Source: Castanea sativa
Taxonomy: Eukaryota > Streptophyta > Magnoliopsida > Fagales > Fagaceae
Direction of reading: 5' to 3'
Length of the DNA stretch: 64,000 bases
Assembly (NCBI RefSeq): GCF_040712315.1
Contig: NC_134015.1
Span: 25,483,614-25,547,613 of the forward strand
Shown here: positions 1-11,232 of the stretch, piece after piece
Layout: every line of letters starts with the position of its first letter
Position numbering within the stretch: position 1 is the first letter of the stretch
Program-made: the position numbers and the translations under genes
The notes under the pieces: generated by a model
Database searches by the model: none
The model's input: the letters and a program-made list of their open reading frames with translations, nothing else
What the model was told of the DNA's origin: nothing

Positions 1-2361
1 AGCAGGAGTAGTAGTGCTGGACTTTGGTGGGGGATCCTCAGTAGAGCTAAGAGGAGTTAAACCAGGAGCACTGAAAGAAGGCTGGGTGACTGGACATGCC
101 TTAATTGCTCGAAGGTAGAAGGCTTTCTCTGGATTCCTTAGTCCTGAAGTAGGATCTACTCTTGCAGCATTGAAAGCCTCAACCCAAGTTTGAAGGCAAA
201 AGCTCCGGCATACAACAGGAAGTTGAGATTTGAGGTGGGCCTAGGTCTCCTTTTTCCCCTAATCATATGTGTCTTGCTCAGCCTTGTTCTTCTTCTCATC
301 CTTCTTGCTTAACTCTGTCTTCAGCTCGGAAATGGTTGTTCGAGTGATTGCCAGCTGGCTCTTTGCCTCCCTTAAGTGTAAGAGCTACTCCCGGGCCTGT
401 CTCTCTAAGCTCTCTATTAAATCTTCAGCGCTCTTCTTGGCCTTCTCACATTCAAGTAACTTAAGGAGAGTCTCTTTTAGCTTTTTTTTCTGTTAAGGTA
501 AAAGACTTCTGCACGGCATAATGCTTGGACTCCTCTTTGCTCAAGTTGCAACATGCCTAATCAACCCATTCCTCCGCTACATGTGCTGCTTGGGTGGCCT
601 GTGCGTGAATAGTATAGGTAGAAATTATTAGTAAAGGAAGAACAAACAAGACTGTAATGATGGAGTTTAAGAAGCAGTGAATGTAAGGAAATCTTACCAG
701 AGCTAGGTCCTTCTTCATGGACAAAAAAAGCTCGTGCTTCTTTAGGTTCTAGAGCTCGTCCATGTCTCTGGGGAGAAGAAGTGTCTATTCCATAACATTG
801 GCCACATAGCCCACTCTTCCACTGTCAAAATTACAGATTGAGGCATCTTCGCAGAGAGGCGAGTCGTCCAGTTCAAAGACAGTATTCCAGTTTGAAACCC
901 AAGGCCGACGCTAAGGAACAGCTTCCGAGCTTTCTCCTTCCCTTCTTCGTTGGGCCTGGGTCATTTTTGCCTTAGGAGGAGTCTCCTCCTGGACTTCACC
1001 CTCTTCAATAGGGCATTTACCCCCTTTCTTGTCTCTTTTTCGCTTTTTGTCAGCTGGTTCGGTTTGTATAGGGGCAGGAGGAATGGGAGTCGAACGTCTG
1101 GCAACTAGAGTGACTTTGAAAGCGGCTGTCCCAACATGGGATTCTAGTAAAGAGAGTAAATATGGCAATCTCTTCTCTATCACCATCCCTTCAGACTTCG
1201 GTAGCCTCTTGATTCTCACTAACTAGGGCTGCAACTAGATGTGGGCTGAGTCCTTCCTCCTCGGTCTCGTTTGCTTGGTAAAAGACCTCAAAATCCTCAT
1301 CTTAGATGGGATTTTTAGTACTCTCCTCTGGAGTATTGTCCTTAGATTCTGTCTCGACTTCTTCGTCTGAGGTTGTGATCTCTTCTACGATTGGTTGAGG
1401 GTCCTTGACAATAGGAGGCTTGATAGACTAAGTTCCTTCTAGAGGAGGATCCTTGAAGGTAGGAAACTCCACTAATCGAGTTCCTTCTGGAGGAGGCTTA
1501 CTTATAAACCCCTCAACGGCCACTTTAACTAGGGCAAGACAAGAGTCTTAGGCCTTGATTACATGCTTGGATACTTGAAAATGATTGGAGATAGGTGTAA
1601 GACCCAGGATCACATGAACTGCACGGAGCTGACCGTCCCGTTGTAGGAAGATCTTGGATCGCAGAACTTGGTTCAGTAGCCTGAAGTTCACCAAACTTCG
1701 TCTCTTGGCAGTGGCTTTTTTATCTAAGAAAGATGAATAAAGAACTCATGTTAGTTTGTAGGCTGAATAAGTTCAACTTTCATAAAAAAGAAAATACATA
1801 TACAAAAATAAAACAGAGTAGCAAATATATTAATAAATTGTTTTTCCTAAGCTAGCATAGACTTTTTAAATGGCCCTAAGCCATCCCACCTAGGGTTCCA
1901 TCCTTGGTAGGACAATGGAGTCCGTCATGCCACTCCCTTGAAACGATGAGAAAGTCCTCGTCCATGCCTTTGTTCGTCTCGGAGAGGCAAGAGATTATCC
2001 TAACAACAAGAACCCTAGTTTTTAGGTAATACCTTCTGTCGACACCTTTCTGACAACTGTATTCCTAATTTACGTCATGATGGGTGAGGTATATACCTAA
2101 CCTATCATTCAGTGCATCTACATATTGGGTGGGGCACAATCTAAAAAGATTTAAAAAATCCCTAGTGACTCTTCTCATAGGAATCCTCATACCCCCTTTA
2201 ATGTAGGCAATCATGGGAATCGCGACGACTCTAGAAGGCCTCTTCGTGTGCCATTCACCCATGTTGCAATGCTGTATTGACACATTGCTAGGAATCCTAT
2301 AGTATCTCTTAAACTCCTCTCGGTGTTCGAGAGTGTTGACTAGACTAAAAAATCTACCCAT
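1..2361 (-). pseudogene. Antisense extra gene of the old Tat-like element (3 exons, decayed, 3' end outside window)
   Basis: Model read on the minus strand: exon 1 2361-1890, intron 1889-1724 (GTGGG...TTAG), exon 2 1723-708, intron 707-599 (GTAAGA...CACAG), exon 3 from 598 to the window edge. Exon 1 begins MGRF and contains IPMIAYIKGG, then RLCPTQYVDALN and MDEDFLIVSREWHDG. The young element at 50886-53441 has IPMVAFVEGG, RLCPDQCAPNVF and MKDDYLIVSGN followed by HDG at the same places. Exon 3 encodes a charged coiled coil followed by a WVEAFNAAR segment. Intron 1 is phase 1 and intron 2 phase 0 in both copies. In-frame stops occur in all three exons (for example at 2065). A frame change near 1200 is compensated before 708. 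The function is unknown. The N-terminal region vaguely recalls the 'putative gypsy-type transposon' family (PF04195-like), which is inference. Confidence 0.7.
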
Positions 2362-2548
2362 TTGGGAAAAAGAGAAAAAATCTACTACTATGAATGAATA
2401 AAGGAGAAACTCGTTAACAGAAATACACACTTATGAATTTGGGGAAGAAGGACTCCTCAGGTGAAGTTATCAAGTGTGTGGAGCATGTTTTTGTTCTTTT
2501 TTGCTTCTAGGGAGTTGAAATGGAGATAAGGACCTCATATATCTCTAT

Positions 2549-3113
2549 AATAGGGGTGTCCAACAAAATCGTGACCCGACCCACCCGCCCAAACTTGTCC
2601 AATTTGGCCTGACAATCGGCTGACTCAACGCCGATGACGGTCGGCGGCAGATCTCGGCCTCCATAAGCCGAAAACGGCGAGTTGGCTGGCAGGGTTTTCT
2701 CTCCAAAACCCGAAGAAACTCGACCGAATGTAGATCTCAACATTTTCTAGTGAAGTTATTTAGATCAGGCGAGATCTCAGCTAGATCCATGGAATCTTCA
2801 TTGGATTTGGCGAGATCTCACTAGATCTAGCAAGATCTCGCCGAATTTGATGAGATTTCGACAAATCCAAAGAAAATCTGGCAAAAATCTAGCGAAAATA
2901 TCACTGAAATATCACCGATTTCGCTGTTAAATCATCGAATTGTGGCCAATTTTCAGATCTCCAACTCTGACCGAACTTACTGCCGTCCGTTGAAGGTCCG
3001 ATCCGATCAACCATGCCGGTCAGCGGCGGGTTGAGTTTCTGACCATCTGATCTGGTCGGGTCGGTTCTGGGTTGGGCACAAACCTGACCCGGATTGACCC
3101 GTGGACAGGCTTA
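2549..3113. mobile_element. GC-rich DNA-transposon-like insertion with short terminal inverted repeats
   Basis: A GC-richer block rich in GATCTC/GAGATC motifs interrupts the old Tat element. The left end reads AGGGGTGTCCA and the right end is TGGACAGGCTTA, so the ends are imperfect inverted repeats extended by ACCCG-type sequence (GTGACCCGACCC against CCCGGATTGACCCG). The flanks CTCTATAAT and CTCTATATA resemble a 9-base target duplication, which would suggest a Mutator-like element, but they are not identical. No coding capacity is seen. A degraded relative may lie at 55165-55660. Confidence 0.4.
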
Positions 3114-3403
3114 CTCTATATATAGGCTGTAAAAAGAGGAGCAGTAACCTTCCCACCCCTTTTGGTGACGAATCTAGAGCCGTTCGATCACAATCTTACC
3201 GTAGAATATGGGGAATAAAGCGTCACTTGTTGCATTTATTATGGAGTTGTGGATTCTGAAGCGTCAGGAGCGGGTTACAGTCAGTTGAAAGGACATACAC
3301 ATGTGGGAATCTAATTGCAAGCGGGCAATTACCAACGACTTTTGTTAACCAAAACCTCACTTTTCTGAGTCAAGGACGAAAAATGAGGTTTTGGGGGGGC
3401 TAT

Positions 3404-4045
3404 CGTGGGGACGAGGATCCCCCGTATGAGTTAAATGGGCAATTAAGGTAAATTCTGAGGACGCATCTCAAACCTCAGGGACGAGCACCAGTTTTGTGAG
3501 GTGCATAAAGTTAAAAAATCAAAGAAGGGAAAAAGCAGGCTTGGCACAAAATACAAGAAGGATGAAGAAAGAAGGGTGTAGAAGCCATCTCCTCCGCATT
3601 AAATATAAGACAACCACTCCTCTAGCCACATTAATGAGGAAATGACCATGAATAGTAGTGGCACAACTAAGGATGCAGGGAAAAAGCTTGCTAGTCTATT
3701 ATGGATGGGACAGGGGCTCTAGGAGTGCAATCTTAGCCCTCCAAGAGTAAGGTGCGGATGAGTTGTAGTTGGATATAAAAGCAAAAGGAAGATCTAGATG
3801 TAAGGCAGGAGGAAAAGGAGAAAAGAGACAGAAAAAAGAGTCTATCAATTTGTAACCGAACCTCGGACTAGACCCAAGGACTAACACTTGTATTTTTTTA
3901 ACCAGTTCTTAAACTGTGAAGTAATAGAAGAAACATTCTTTCTCATTCAGTCCTATGACATAGATTTTCCTTGTTCGCACATTGGATATCATAATTAGAT
4001 TTGACTTCCCATCTCTAAACAAATTCATTGTGATAGAAAAACAGT
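3404..4045 (+). repeat. 3' LTR of the old Tat-like element
   Basis: It begins right after a polypurine tract. It contains a GCCACATTAATGAGGAAATG segment matching the GACCGCATTAATGGGGAAGTG segment of the young element's LTR and a similar segment in the solo LTR at 58874. Near its end AACAAATTCATTGTGATAG corresponds to CTACAAATTTCATTGTATTG of the solo LTR. The 3' boundary is inferred from this similarity only. Confidence 0.55.
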
Positions 4046-5149
4046 ACAGTCTTCATTTAAGTGAAAAAGTTGATTAACTGTTTTTTCGCCATTACAATTA
4101 TTATTTACTTTGAACTCTAATCACCAAACATTTGGCTAAATATATCAAAATTTAGGATCTTATGGATTGTGGTAGATTACATTAAATTCTCTTTGTTGTT
4201 TTGAATAAAGGAACTTGTTCGAATCTTATCTACACAAAAACCTAATTGGTGTTGTAGCATGATATTAAGAGTAATCATTATTAACAAAATAACGTAAGTT
4301 TAAATCCCATCACATCCAAAAAATAATAATAATAAAGGAAAAAAGAAAGAAACGACCATTAGGTGAAGTTGAAACCATAGTTTTAAAAACCAGACTAAAT
4401 CGGCCAATTCAACCAAGACATGCTCTATTAGTGGTTTGGGTTATCAATAAAAAAACGAAAACACATGAGAGTCTCTTAAAAACTGGTGAATCGATGATGG
4501 AATATTTGGAATTGACAACCAAACAGGTCTGATCGTTTTTTACTAAAAAAGAACCAAGGGAAGCTTAGGTCTTCTCTTCAATTGACAATTCAGATTTTGA
4601 ATGCGTGAAGTGGCGGAGGTCTTCGACTTACAATTTGAATACATGAATCCGCTTTGCTACAAAGAACGTAAAGATAAGTCGGTGGAGTCTTGTTAAAAAA
4701 GAACACCAACGATGATGAAGTTGGCCAATCTATATATCTGGGAATCTTGTTAGAGGAGGAGCATTAACTACCAATGATTTTCGTGGTAGCAGCAATGAGC
4801 TGAAGACCTCTGTGGTGGTGGAGGCTAAAGAAGGGCCGGCTAAACCATATAAGCAAGTTAGGTAATGGTCTAAAGCTCCCAAATAAAAGGAAGTCTCCTC
4901 TATTTAGTATTTATTTACTAATATAGTATAATATATTTATGTCTTAACCAAAAAAATTAAAGTTCCTTCATTAATAATGTAAAATTTAAGGCTTTTTATT
5001 GGCTAATAGAATCCATTGTCTATTAAAAATGCCTCATTTGTATCCAAAACACAAAATTATTTATTTATTTATTTATCAAAGTGAAGAGAGAAGATTAAGG
5101 CTTCCCACATGATTACATCTTCTATGTACCTATTATTATATTACATGGT
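4046..5149. other. AT-rich intergenic sequence, no gene seen
   Basis: No open frame with recognisable homology. Positions 4205-4335 contain GTTCGAATCTTATCTACAC followed by CCTAATTGGTGT, which resembles the 3' half of the SINE at 5150 and is probably a decayed copy. A segment around 4380-4560 looks like old repeat sequence without clear ends. Confidence 0.5.
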
Positions 5150-5315
5150 GGGTTTCAGTTAGTTCAATTGGTAAAATTTCTAATGGTTGAATAAAAGATT
5201 TAGGGTTTAATCATCCCTACAGCAAGAACCAATTGGTGTCTTTGTTTGATAATAAAAAACTATTATCAAGAACGAATGTTATATAGGTTGAAACTCTCTT
5301 AAAATAATAATATAT
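5150..5315 (+). mobile_element. tRNA-derived SINE
   Basis: An internal RNA polymerase III promoter is visible: an A-box-like TAGTTCAATTG at 5160-5170 and a degenerate B box GGTTTAATCATCC starting at 5205. The body contains ACCAATTGGTGTC, a TGATAATAAAAA stretch and GGTTGAAACTCTCTT, followed by an A/T-rich tail. This layout fits a plant tRNA-derived SINE. Similar degenerate segments occur at 4205-4335 and 40640-40730. Exact ends and a target duplication were not established. Confidence 0.6.
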
Positions 5316-5712
5316 TATTACATCACGTTATTATGAAATTCTTAAATTTGAACAATACTTAACATCATCTCCGCATACACGGCTTACACCTCTATGCCTA
5401 TTATCACGTTGGATGAACAAAATTTATCACATCAACCCACTTTTGTTACCTTATTATCAATTTTTTTTTAATAATTTATTTAGTTTACCTTTTCCCATTT
5501 GTACCAATCCTTTTATATTTATTTAGTAAGATAGAACTGGGTTATTTTTATTCTAACTTTCTAAGTAAGTATTTAATTTGTATTCTTCAGGTATATTATC
5601 AATTGAAAAAGAAATACTAGAAGTAATTGAATATAAAAACTTAATGAATAATGCTAGAAATATAAAATAAAAATAAATTAATATTTAAATATATAACAAG
5701 ATCATGCTTTAA
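5316..5712. other. AT-rich spacer, no gene seen
   Basis: Low-complexity AT-rich DNA between a SINE and a MITE. No open frame or repeat structure stands out. Confidence 0.5.
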
Positions 5713-5936
5713 GAGCATCCATATCAGTTCATTCATTTTACACATCCATTTTTACACTAAAATTTTTTTTTTTTTTTACACATCTATTTTTACAAAAAAC
5801 CCACATCAGTTCATCTATTCTACCACCTCTTTTAATTAAATAATCAATTTCCTCATATTTTTTATTATTTCCCTCAACTACCCACATATAATACGCGCAC
5901 TCTCTCTCTCTACCCATTTTTCATTTCTGATTTGTT

Positions 5937-5988
<52 letters not shown>

Positions 5989-6489
5989 CATATCTCTCCC
6001 TCTCGATCAACTCTCTCTCTCCGATCCACGATCCGCAAGCTCCGATCACGATCCGCGAGCTCCAATCCACAAGCCAGACCCACGAGCTCCGATCTAGTCA
6101 AGCACCGATCTATGCTTGTGTATCTCTGTTTTTTTTTTTTTTTTTGAGCAAGTGTATCTCTGTGTTGATTTTCTGTGTGTATGTGTTTGTATGTGGGTGT
6201 GTTTGTGTGCATCTGAGGAAAAAAAAGAAGATGAGGAGTTGAGTTTTAACTAGGTTTGTTGAGCACATAAAAGAGAGAGAAAAAGGAGCGAACGGAAAAT
6301 TATAAAATAATGGGATAGATGAGCTACAGTAACCGTGTAAATATACATGGTTACTGTAGCTCGTGAATGGATTTGCACAATTTTAGACATTTTTACACCC
6401 ACTGATGTGGGTGTTTTTTTGCTCAAAATGTGTAAAATTGGTAGTTATTTCTATTTTAGAAGATTTTACATAAACTGGTGTGGATGCTC
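5713..6489. mobile_element. PIF/Harbinger-type MITE with TAA target duplication
   Basis: The left end GAGCATCCATATCAGTTCAT and the right end GTGTGGATGCTC form terminal inverted repeats, and TAA flanks both sides (5710-5712 and 6490-6492). A three-base TWA duplication is characteristic of PIF/Harbinger elements. The interior repeats the ACACATC...TTTTTACA terminal motif several times, carries a (TC)n tract and a palindrome around GGTTACTGTAGCTC, and has no coding capacity. Small reading frames across the (TC)n tract are artefacts. Confidence 0.75.
5941..5986. repeat. (TC)23 microsatellite
   Basis: An uninterrupted run of TC dinucleotides inside the MITE. Confidence 0.95.
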
Positions 6490-6492
6490 TAA

Positions 6493-7689
6493 GTTTTCAA
6501 GATAGGCCATCCCATGCGCTTTGTGGGCATCTGCTTGTGCATTGTGATTCTTGTGAAATTTATGATTTTATATTTTTAATTCGATTATAGTCGGCTTGTT
6601 GTGGGTGGGCTATATATTGACCTTTGGATGGAGTGGAATGGGCATGGAGGGGTTGAGATTACGTTGATAACTACGTTATTTTTATTTTGGGTTAAAAATT
6701 CATACTTGTATAATCTAGATGGATTTAGCCTGTCGGATCAGAAATCCAGTGATTAGTACTTAGAGCAGTTCGGGTGTTTAAAATGATTATATTTGCACAA
6801 GACTCGGTCAAACTCAATGGGTTTGTGATGGCCCATGTAACATAGATGAGTTTTTATTATCAAGCAGAGTTTGCAAAATTTGTAAAATTATATTTATAAG
6901 TCCAATTTGTTAACTTATCTACTGTTTAATGTGTTATAATATAGTAATTTAAGGGGGAGAAAACCTAAATATTTTTTTTAAAGTGCTTTTTTGTCTATAT
7001 ACTTACGTCTAAAACTTTTATCCTATCAAAAGACTACTATGTTATTGTGAACTTTGATTTTGAATTATAATGGTCAATTTAATTTATGCATATATCTATT
7101 TTTTTTTAAAGTTCACATATTTATATTTTGATTTATTTGACCCTGTGGTTCAACCAGTGCTCTACTGGTTGAATTGATGATCTCGTGACCTAGCTTATAG
7201 ATCGGGAGCAGTGCCCAAACTGATTTTTTTTTTTTTTTTTGGATAAAAAATATATGTGGATTTATTGTTTACTATTTTAGTTCCACATTTTCTTTGTTTA
7301 GAGTCTTTTTAGACATTGGAATATATTTATTTATTTTAAAACTATTATTTTTCTAATCAAAACTTGTTTGTTTATGGTTTTGTTACTTTCATTTCATAAT
7401 ATTATAACGTGTGAATATCCACTTAAAACTTATTTTTATTTATTTATTTTATATATTATTAGTTTTTATTTAATTTATTTGAATTATTTAATTATTATCA
7501 ATTAAATTATTTATAATGTTTTTCTTTAAAAAAAAAAGAAAAAATTAAAATTAAAATTTTAAAACAAATGCACACCACAAAATCCAAAACTCCAAAATTA
7601 TTTATGATGTTAAAATACTCCTAGTTTCTAAGAACTTATCATTAAAAAAGAGAGAAGTTTGGAACGTTTATCAGCTTTTTCATCTCAAA
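6493..7689. other. AT-rich intergenic sequence, no gene seen
   Basis: Long T and A tracts and no supported reading frame. The segment at 7140-7215 (GGTTCAACCAGTGC...) looks like the edge of an old dispersed repeat, but no partner end was found. Confidence 0.5.
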
Positions 7690-8622
7690 TGGACTTGAAT
7701 TGGAAAAAGTTGATGAATACCCCAACATCAATTATACCATACCATTTTACAATATCCCAACATCAAAACTTTTATTTTTCTATTCTACTCATTAAAATAA
7801 TATATCTACACAATAAAATAATATATCCCACAATCACCCTCATTTACAATATAACACAATCACCACCACCGCTACACTACAGAAACTGACACCACCTCCA
7901 CCACCGGCAACCCATAATCTATCGTCAACACAAAAAAAAATAGCAACCCACGGTCAAACACAGCAACCCATTGGAACCATCACCAGCAAACCCACGCCGC
8001 TGCACCACAAGACCCACACAACCCACCTGACCCAACACTAACCCACCGCGATCTACATCACCAACCACTGCGAAGCTACACAATCTTCACCCACAAACAC
8101 AACAAAAATTTATGAAAATCGGATTGCTCAATTCGCCGTTAGGTAGCTCGATTTTGTTGAAGCTCGAAGGAAGTGGATTCGCCGCTGGGAAGCTTGAAGG
8201 AAGTTGATTTTGTTGACCCACGCGGAGAAGGAAAAATGAAAGAGAGAGAGACAATTGTCGGAGAAGGAAAAAAGAGAAGACCCACCACCGCCGATCTCGC
8301 AGATCTAGAAACCCACCATGCCGATCTAGAGAGGGCAGACCAAGAACAAGAAGAAGAAGAAGGGAGAGAAGAGCTGGAAGACGTACAGAGAAAGAGAGAG
8401 AAGAATGAATAAAATAAATTAAAGAATGGATAAAATAGATTAAAATTTATACCATTGGAGCTACAGTGTGGTTCTATCTTTAGAATTGCATTGTAACTTA
8501 ATTGTATTTTTCTTTTTTACAATAGTTGTAGTTTACCACAACCGGTGCTGGGCTTAAATGGGACTAAATGGAATAAGATCCTTACATTTGGCATATCCCA
8601 CAATTAATGCTGATGCTCTAAT
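7690..8622. repeat. Degraded MITE-like repeat
   Basis: The right end reads TGATGCTCTAATAA, resembling the GGATGCTCTAAG right end of the MITE at 5713-6489. The interior (ATTAAAATAATATATC, CACAATCACC runs, GGAGCTACAGTG) resembles 42400-42700. The left terminal repeat could not be found, so the boundary is a guess. The purine-rich frame at 8173-8412 lies inside this repeat and is not considered a gene. Confidence 0.35.
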
Positions 8623-9470
8623 AAATTGGAGTTAACAGTTGCCGAAGCCCGTGAATGTTGATAACATTTTTCCCAGTCCCAACTACCACAAATAGCAAAT
8701 GTCAAATGTTTACGCGTGCAGGATAGTCAACGCGGTTGGCCATACAATAAACAATCTCCGCGGTTTCCCTCACATGCAAGGAAACTCCTAATAAATGCTT
8801 GTCTTTTACTCTTTTTTTTGTTATATAAAAAAATTAAAAAATTGGAGCTCTCAATTTACTTATTATAAAAATTGGACAAATAATTAGAAAAAAAAGTGGT
8901 TTCCGAACACCATTAAAAAGAAAAAAAAAATGTGATACGATTATCTTGCATTAAAAAGAATTCAATTAGATTAAAGATTATACTAGGTGGTTTAAATCAT
9001 TTAGGTGTTTATGTTTTGATTATATTTGATCAATAAAATTTCATAGAAATTTATTACAAGGTTAAATATTTCATTTGAGTACAAATTTAATAATTTAATA
9101 AATTGCTAAATATCTAATTGGATAAAAACTTTTTCTAAGAATACATACTTTTTCTAATGGCTTCTCTCTGAAAAATTATTATAAGCGTTGTGACACTTCA
9201 TTCTCTCACTATTGTATGAATAATAGATTTCACTATGAAGTTAATTAGTAGAATTTGTAAACTCTAAGAGTACTCATTAATTACTTTCTTCTTTTCAATC
9301 CTATCTCTCTAAGAAAAAAAAAATTACCAATAAAAATTCATAATATGGAAAAAGTATGTTATGTCAATTAAAATTGAAATCACTTTACCTACTTGTGGTT
9401 TAAAAAATGTCACTTTACCCACTTAAGATTTGCTCTGTTTGTCTCTCGTAACTCACCTCTGTTAGAAAAT
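8623..9470. other. AT-rich intergenic sequence, no gene seen
   Basis: No supported reading frame or RNA gene. Mostly A/T-rich sequence; the last hundred bases may belong to the terminal region of the element that follows. Confidence 0.45.
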
Positions 9471-10003
9471 GGGAGCAAATATGTATTTTTGCTCTAACTT
9501 TATATCTTTCTCCTCCCAAAACAAAACAAAACATAGAAAAACTAGGAAAACAAGATCAAAAATGCTATTTGTAAAAATTTAGAAACTAGGCCTGAGAACT
9601 CCAATAAATCACAAAATGTCTTGTAACATATTCAACATTCCACCAACAAAAGTGGTATTTCTTTCTCAAATTCTCGTCTCAAACATGGTCTCCACCTCCA
9701 TTTCAATCAATATTACCACCATTCCACAGATTGCAATAATGGTAGATAAGCTCTCTATAAGAATTGTCATGTGATGTGACCAAATTCAGCTGAGCATCAA
9801 AATGCTCAATCACAAAACAGAAGGTTTTTGACAACCAAAAATTGTCTTGACCATTCAGGAAGGAAAAGAGGAAGTCAACCCTACCAACATGACTTGGAAC
9901 AAGAAGATAGACTCATAAAGAGTCTCATATGTGCCACACTGACCTTAGAATAAGAACTAAGAAGTGTCATTATTGACCTTGACACAACACTAGAAGTTTG
10001 GAA

Positions 10004-10162
10004 ATGTCTTTAGGATCGCTCTGCAAACTCCTCAAACTAAAGAGCACGAGATCTGCAGCGAAGACTATAAGAAATCTCTCTACTCTTTCTCAGATCCAGA
10101 TCTCTCCCTCTCTCTTTCTTCGCTCAAACCCCCCAGTTTGGTCTTGGTTGTGGTTTGTGCAG
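10004..10162 (+). pseudogene. Exon-like fragment with a presequence-like N-terminus
   Basis: An ATG-initiated 53-codon segment ends at a plausible splice donor (GTGCAG followed by GTTAGT). The translation begins MSLGSLCKLLKLKSTRSAAK and is rich in Ser, Arg, Lys and Leu with no acidic residue in its first part, as in mitochondrial or plastid presequences. No downstream exon was identified. On the minus strand around 9780-9880 a second protein-like stretch includes FVIEHFDAQLNLV. These look like pieces of host genes within the surrounding inverted repeat. The parent gene is not recognised. Confidence 0.3.
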
Positions 10163-10594
10163 GTTAGTGGAACAAAACAAATGACTGAACCAAAGCAAAA
10201 CCCATTACCAAAGCCCCAAATCTTTTCTTTAAAATTTTGAACACAAAATTAACGAAAAACACACTACCAAAGCCACTGCCCTTTATTCCCAAAACCTAAA
10301 TTTCTTCGTGACTTATGATAAATAACACCACAAATCTAGAAAAGAATTACTAGGAAATAAGTCTTTGAAGTCTCCTTGTCCTTGAAAAGCCAAGATCTAG
10401 ATGATTTTCAAATGGGAAAATTTCCAACAAAGAAATGAATAATATCCTCATCATAGACTACATTCAAACTGCTTCAAAAAGAAAAAAAATTACCATAACC
10501 CATATGTTCACAAAGCTCAGTCTCCCCAAAACAATGCAATCTTGCTAAGAGAGAGGGCTAGGTTCTTGTCCTGTTATGAAGTTCGAAATGCTAA

Positions 10595-11126
10595 GGCTTC
10601 GTTTGGAAGTTCACAAGAGAATGGAATGGAATGATCATAAGGGAATGAAAATGAATGGAATGGAATGTAATGTGTTTAAGCAAGGGAAATGAATGAAAAA
10701 GAATTGAATGAAATGGAATTAAGTAACCTTGATTAAATGTTTTAAAATAAAAGAATGGAAATGAATAATAATGAATGGAATGTAAGTAATCTTGTTTGGG
10801 AGTAACATAGAAGAAATGAAATGGAATCATTTTATGACAATATTAGTATTAAACCCTTATTTTAAAATAAATGGTTGAATATATAGGAGTATTTTGAGAG
10901 TTTTAGTAAACAATTCATTAAATCTAATTTCATTCTCTCCCATTCCTCCCAATTTTATAGAGAAATGAGTGTTCACTCGTACTTATTCCATTCTCTTCCG
11001 CTTAAACTTCCAAACAAGGGAATAAACTTTTCATTCCCTCCATTAAGACTCCCAAATAAGAGAAGGGAAGAATATTTTAAAATTATTCTTTTTATTCATT
11101 TCCATTCTCTTCTCCTAAACGAGGGC
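10595..11126. mobile_element. PIF/Harbinger-type MITE with TAA target duplication
   Basis: The left end GGCTTCGTTTGGAAGTTC and the reverse complement of the right end, GCCCTCGTTTAGGAG, form imperfect inverted repeats. TAA flanks both sides (10592-10594 and 11127-11129). The arms continue with many AATGGAATG or CATTCCATT repeats, giving a strongly self-complementary element. No coding capacity. Confidence 0.75.
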
Positions 11127-11232
11127 TAAAACATTTCATGAAAACTTTTTAATCTTGTTTTACTTGATTTTGTATGTTTTGTTTTGGGAGGAAATAGACA
11201 TAAAATTAGAGCAAAAATACTTATTTTCTCCC

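Larger units (their letters stand above)
1..4045 (+). mobile_element. 3' part of an old Tat-like Ty3/gypsy retrotransposon (enters from left edge)
   Basis: This is the 3' section of an element related to the complete one at 42957-54706. The order matches: an antisense gene (1-2361, minus strand), a polypurine tract just before 3404 (a run of Gs followed by GCTAT), then an LTR beginning CGTGGGGACGAGG where the young element has TGTGGGGAGT. The translated antisense genes of the two elements align over several segments and share both introns. Gag-pol and the 5' LTR lie outside the window. A GC-rich insertion (2549-3113) separates the gene from the LTR. The right boundary near 4045 is approximate, because the terminal bases and target duplication cannot be identified. 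Confidence 0.75.
9471..11232. mobile_element. Possible Mutator-like element with ~90-bp inverted arms and a captured gene piece
   Basis: About 90 bases at 9471-9562 (GGGAG..., TATTTTTGCTCTAA, TCCTCCCAAAACAAAACA, ending in ACAAGAT) recur in inverted orientation at 11146-11232. Long inverted arms around non-repetitive, exon-like DNA fit a Pack-MULE arrangement. The outer boundaries and a 9-base target duplication were not found, and the arms could be inner parts of longer terminal repeats. A Harbinger MITE (10595-11126) is nested just inside the right arm. The interior contains an exon-like segment at 10004-10162. Confidence 0.42.

Noticed and set aside
1029..1226. Plus-strand 65-codon frame opposite the antisense gene
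   Set aside because: Complement of the basic segment of the antisense gene in the old Tat element; the minus-strand reading is supported by homology to the second copy.
5910..6212. Arg/Glu-rich and Ser/Leu-rich frames
   Set aside because: Artefacts of the (TC)n microsatellite in a MITE.
8173..8412. Acidic/basic open frame of 79 codons
   Set aside because: Translation of a purine-rich stretch inside a degraded MITE-like repeat; no domain and no gene context.
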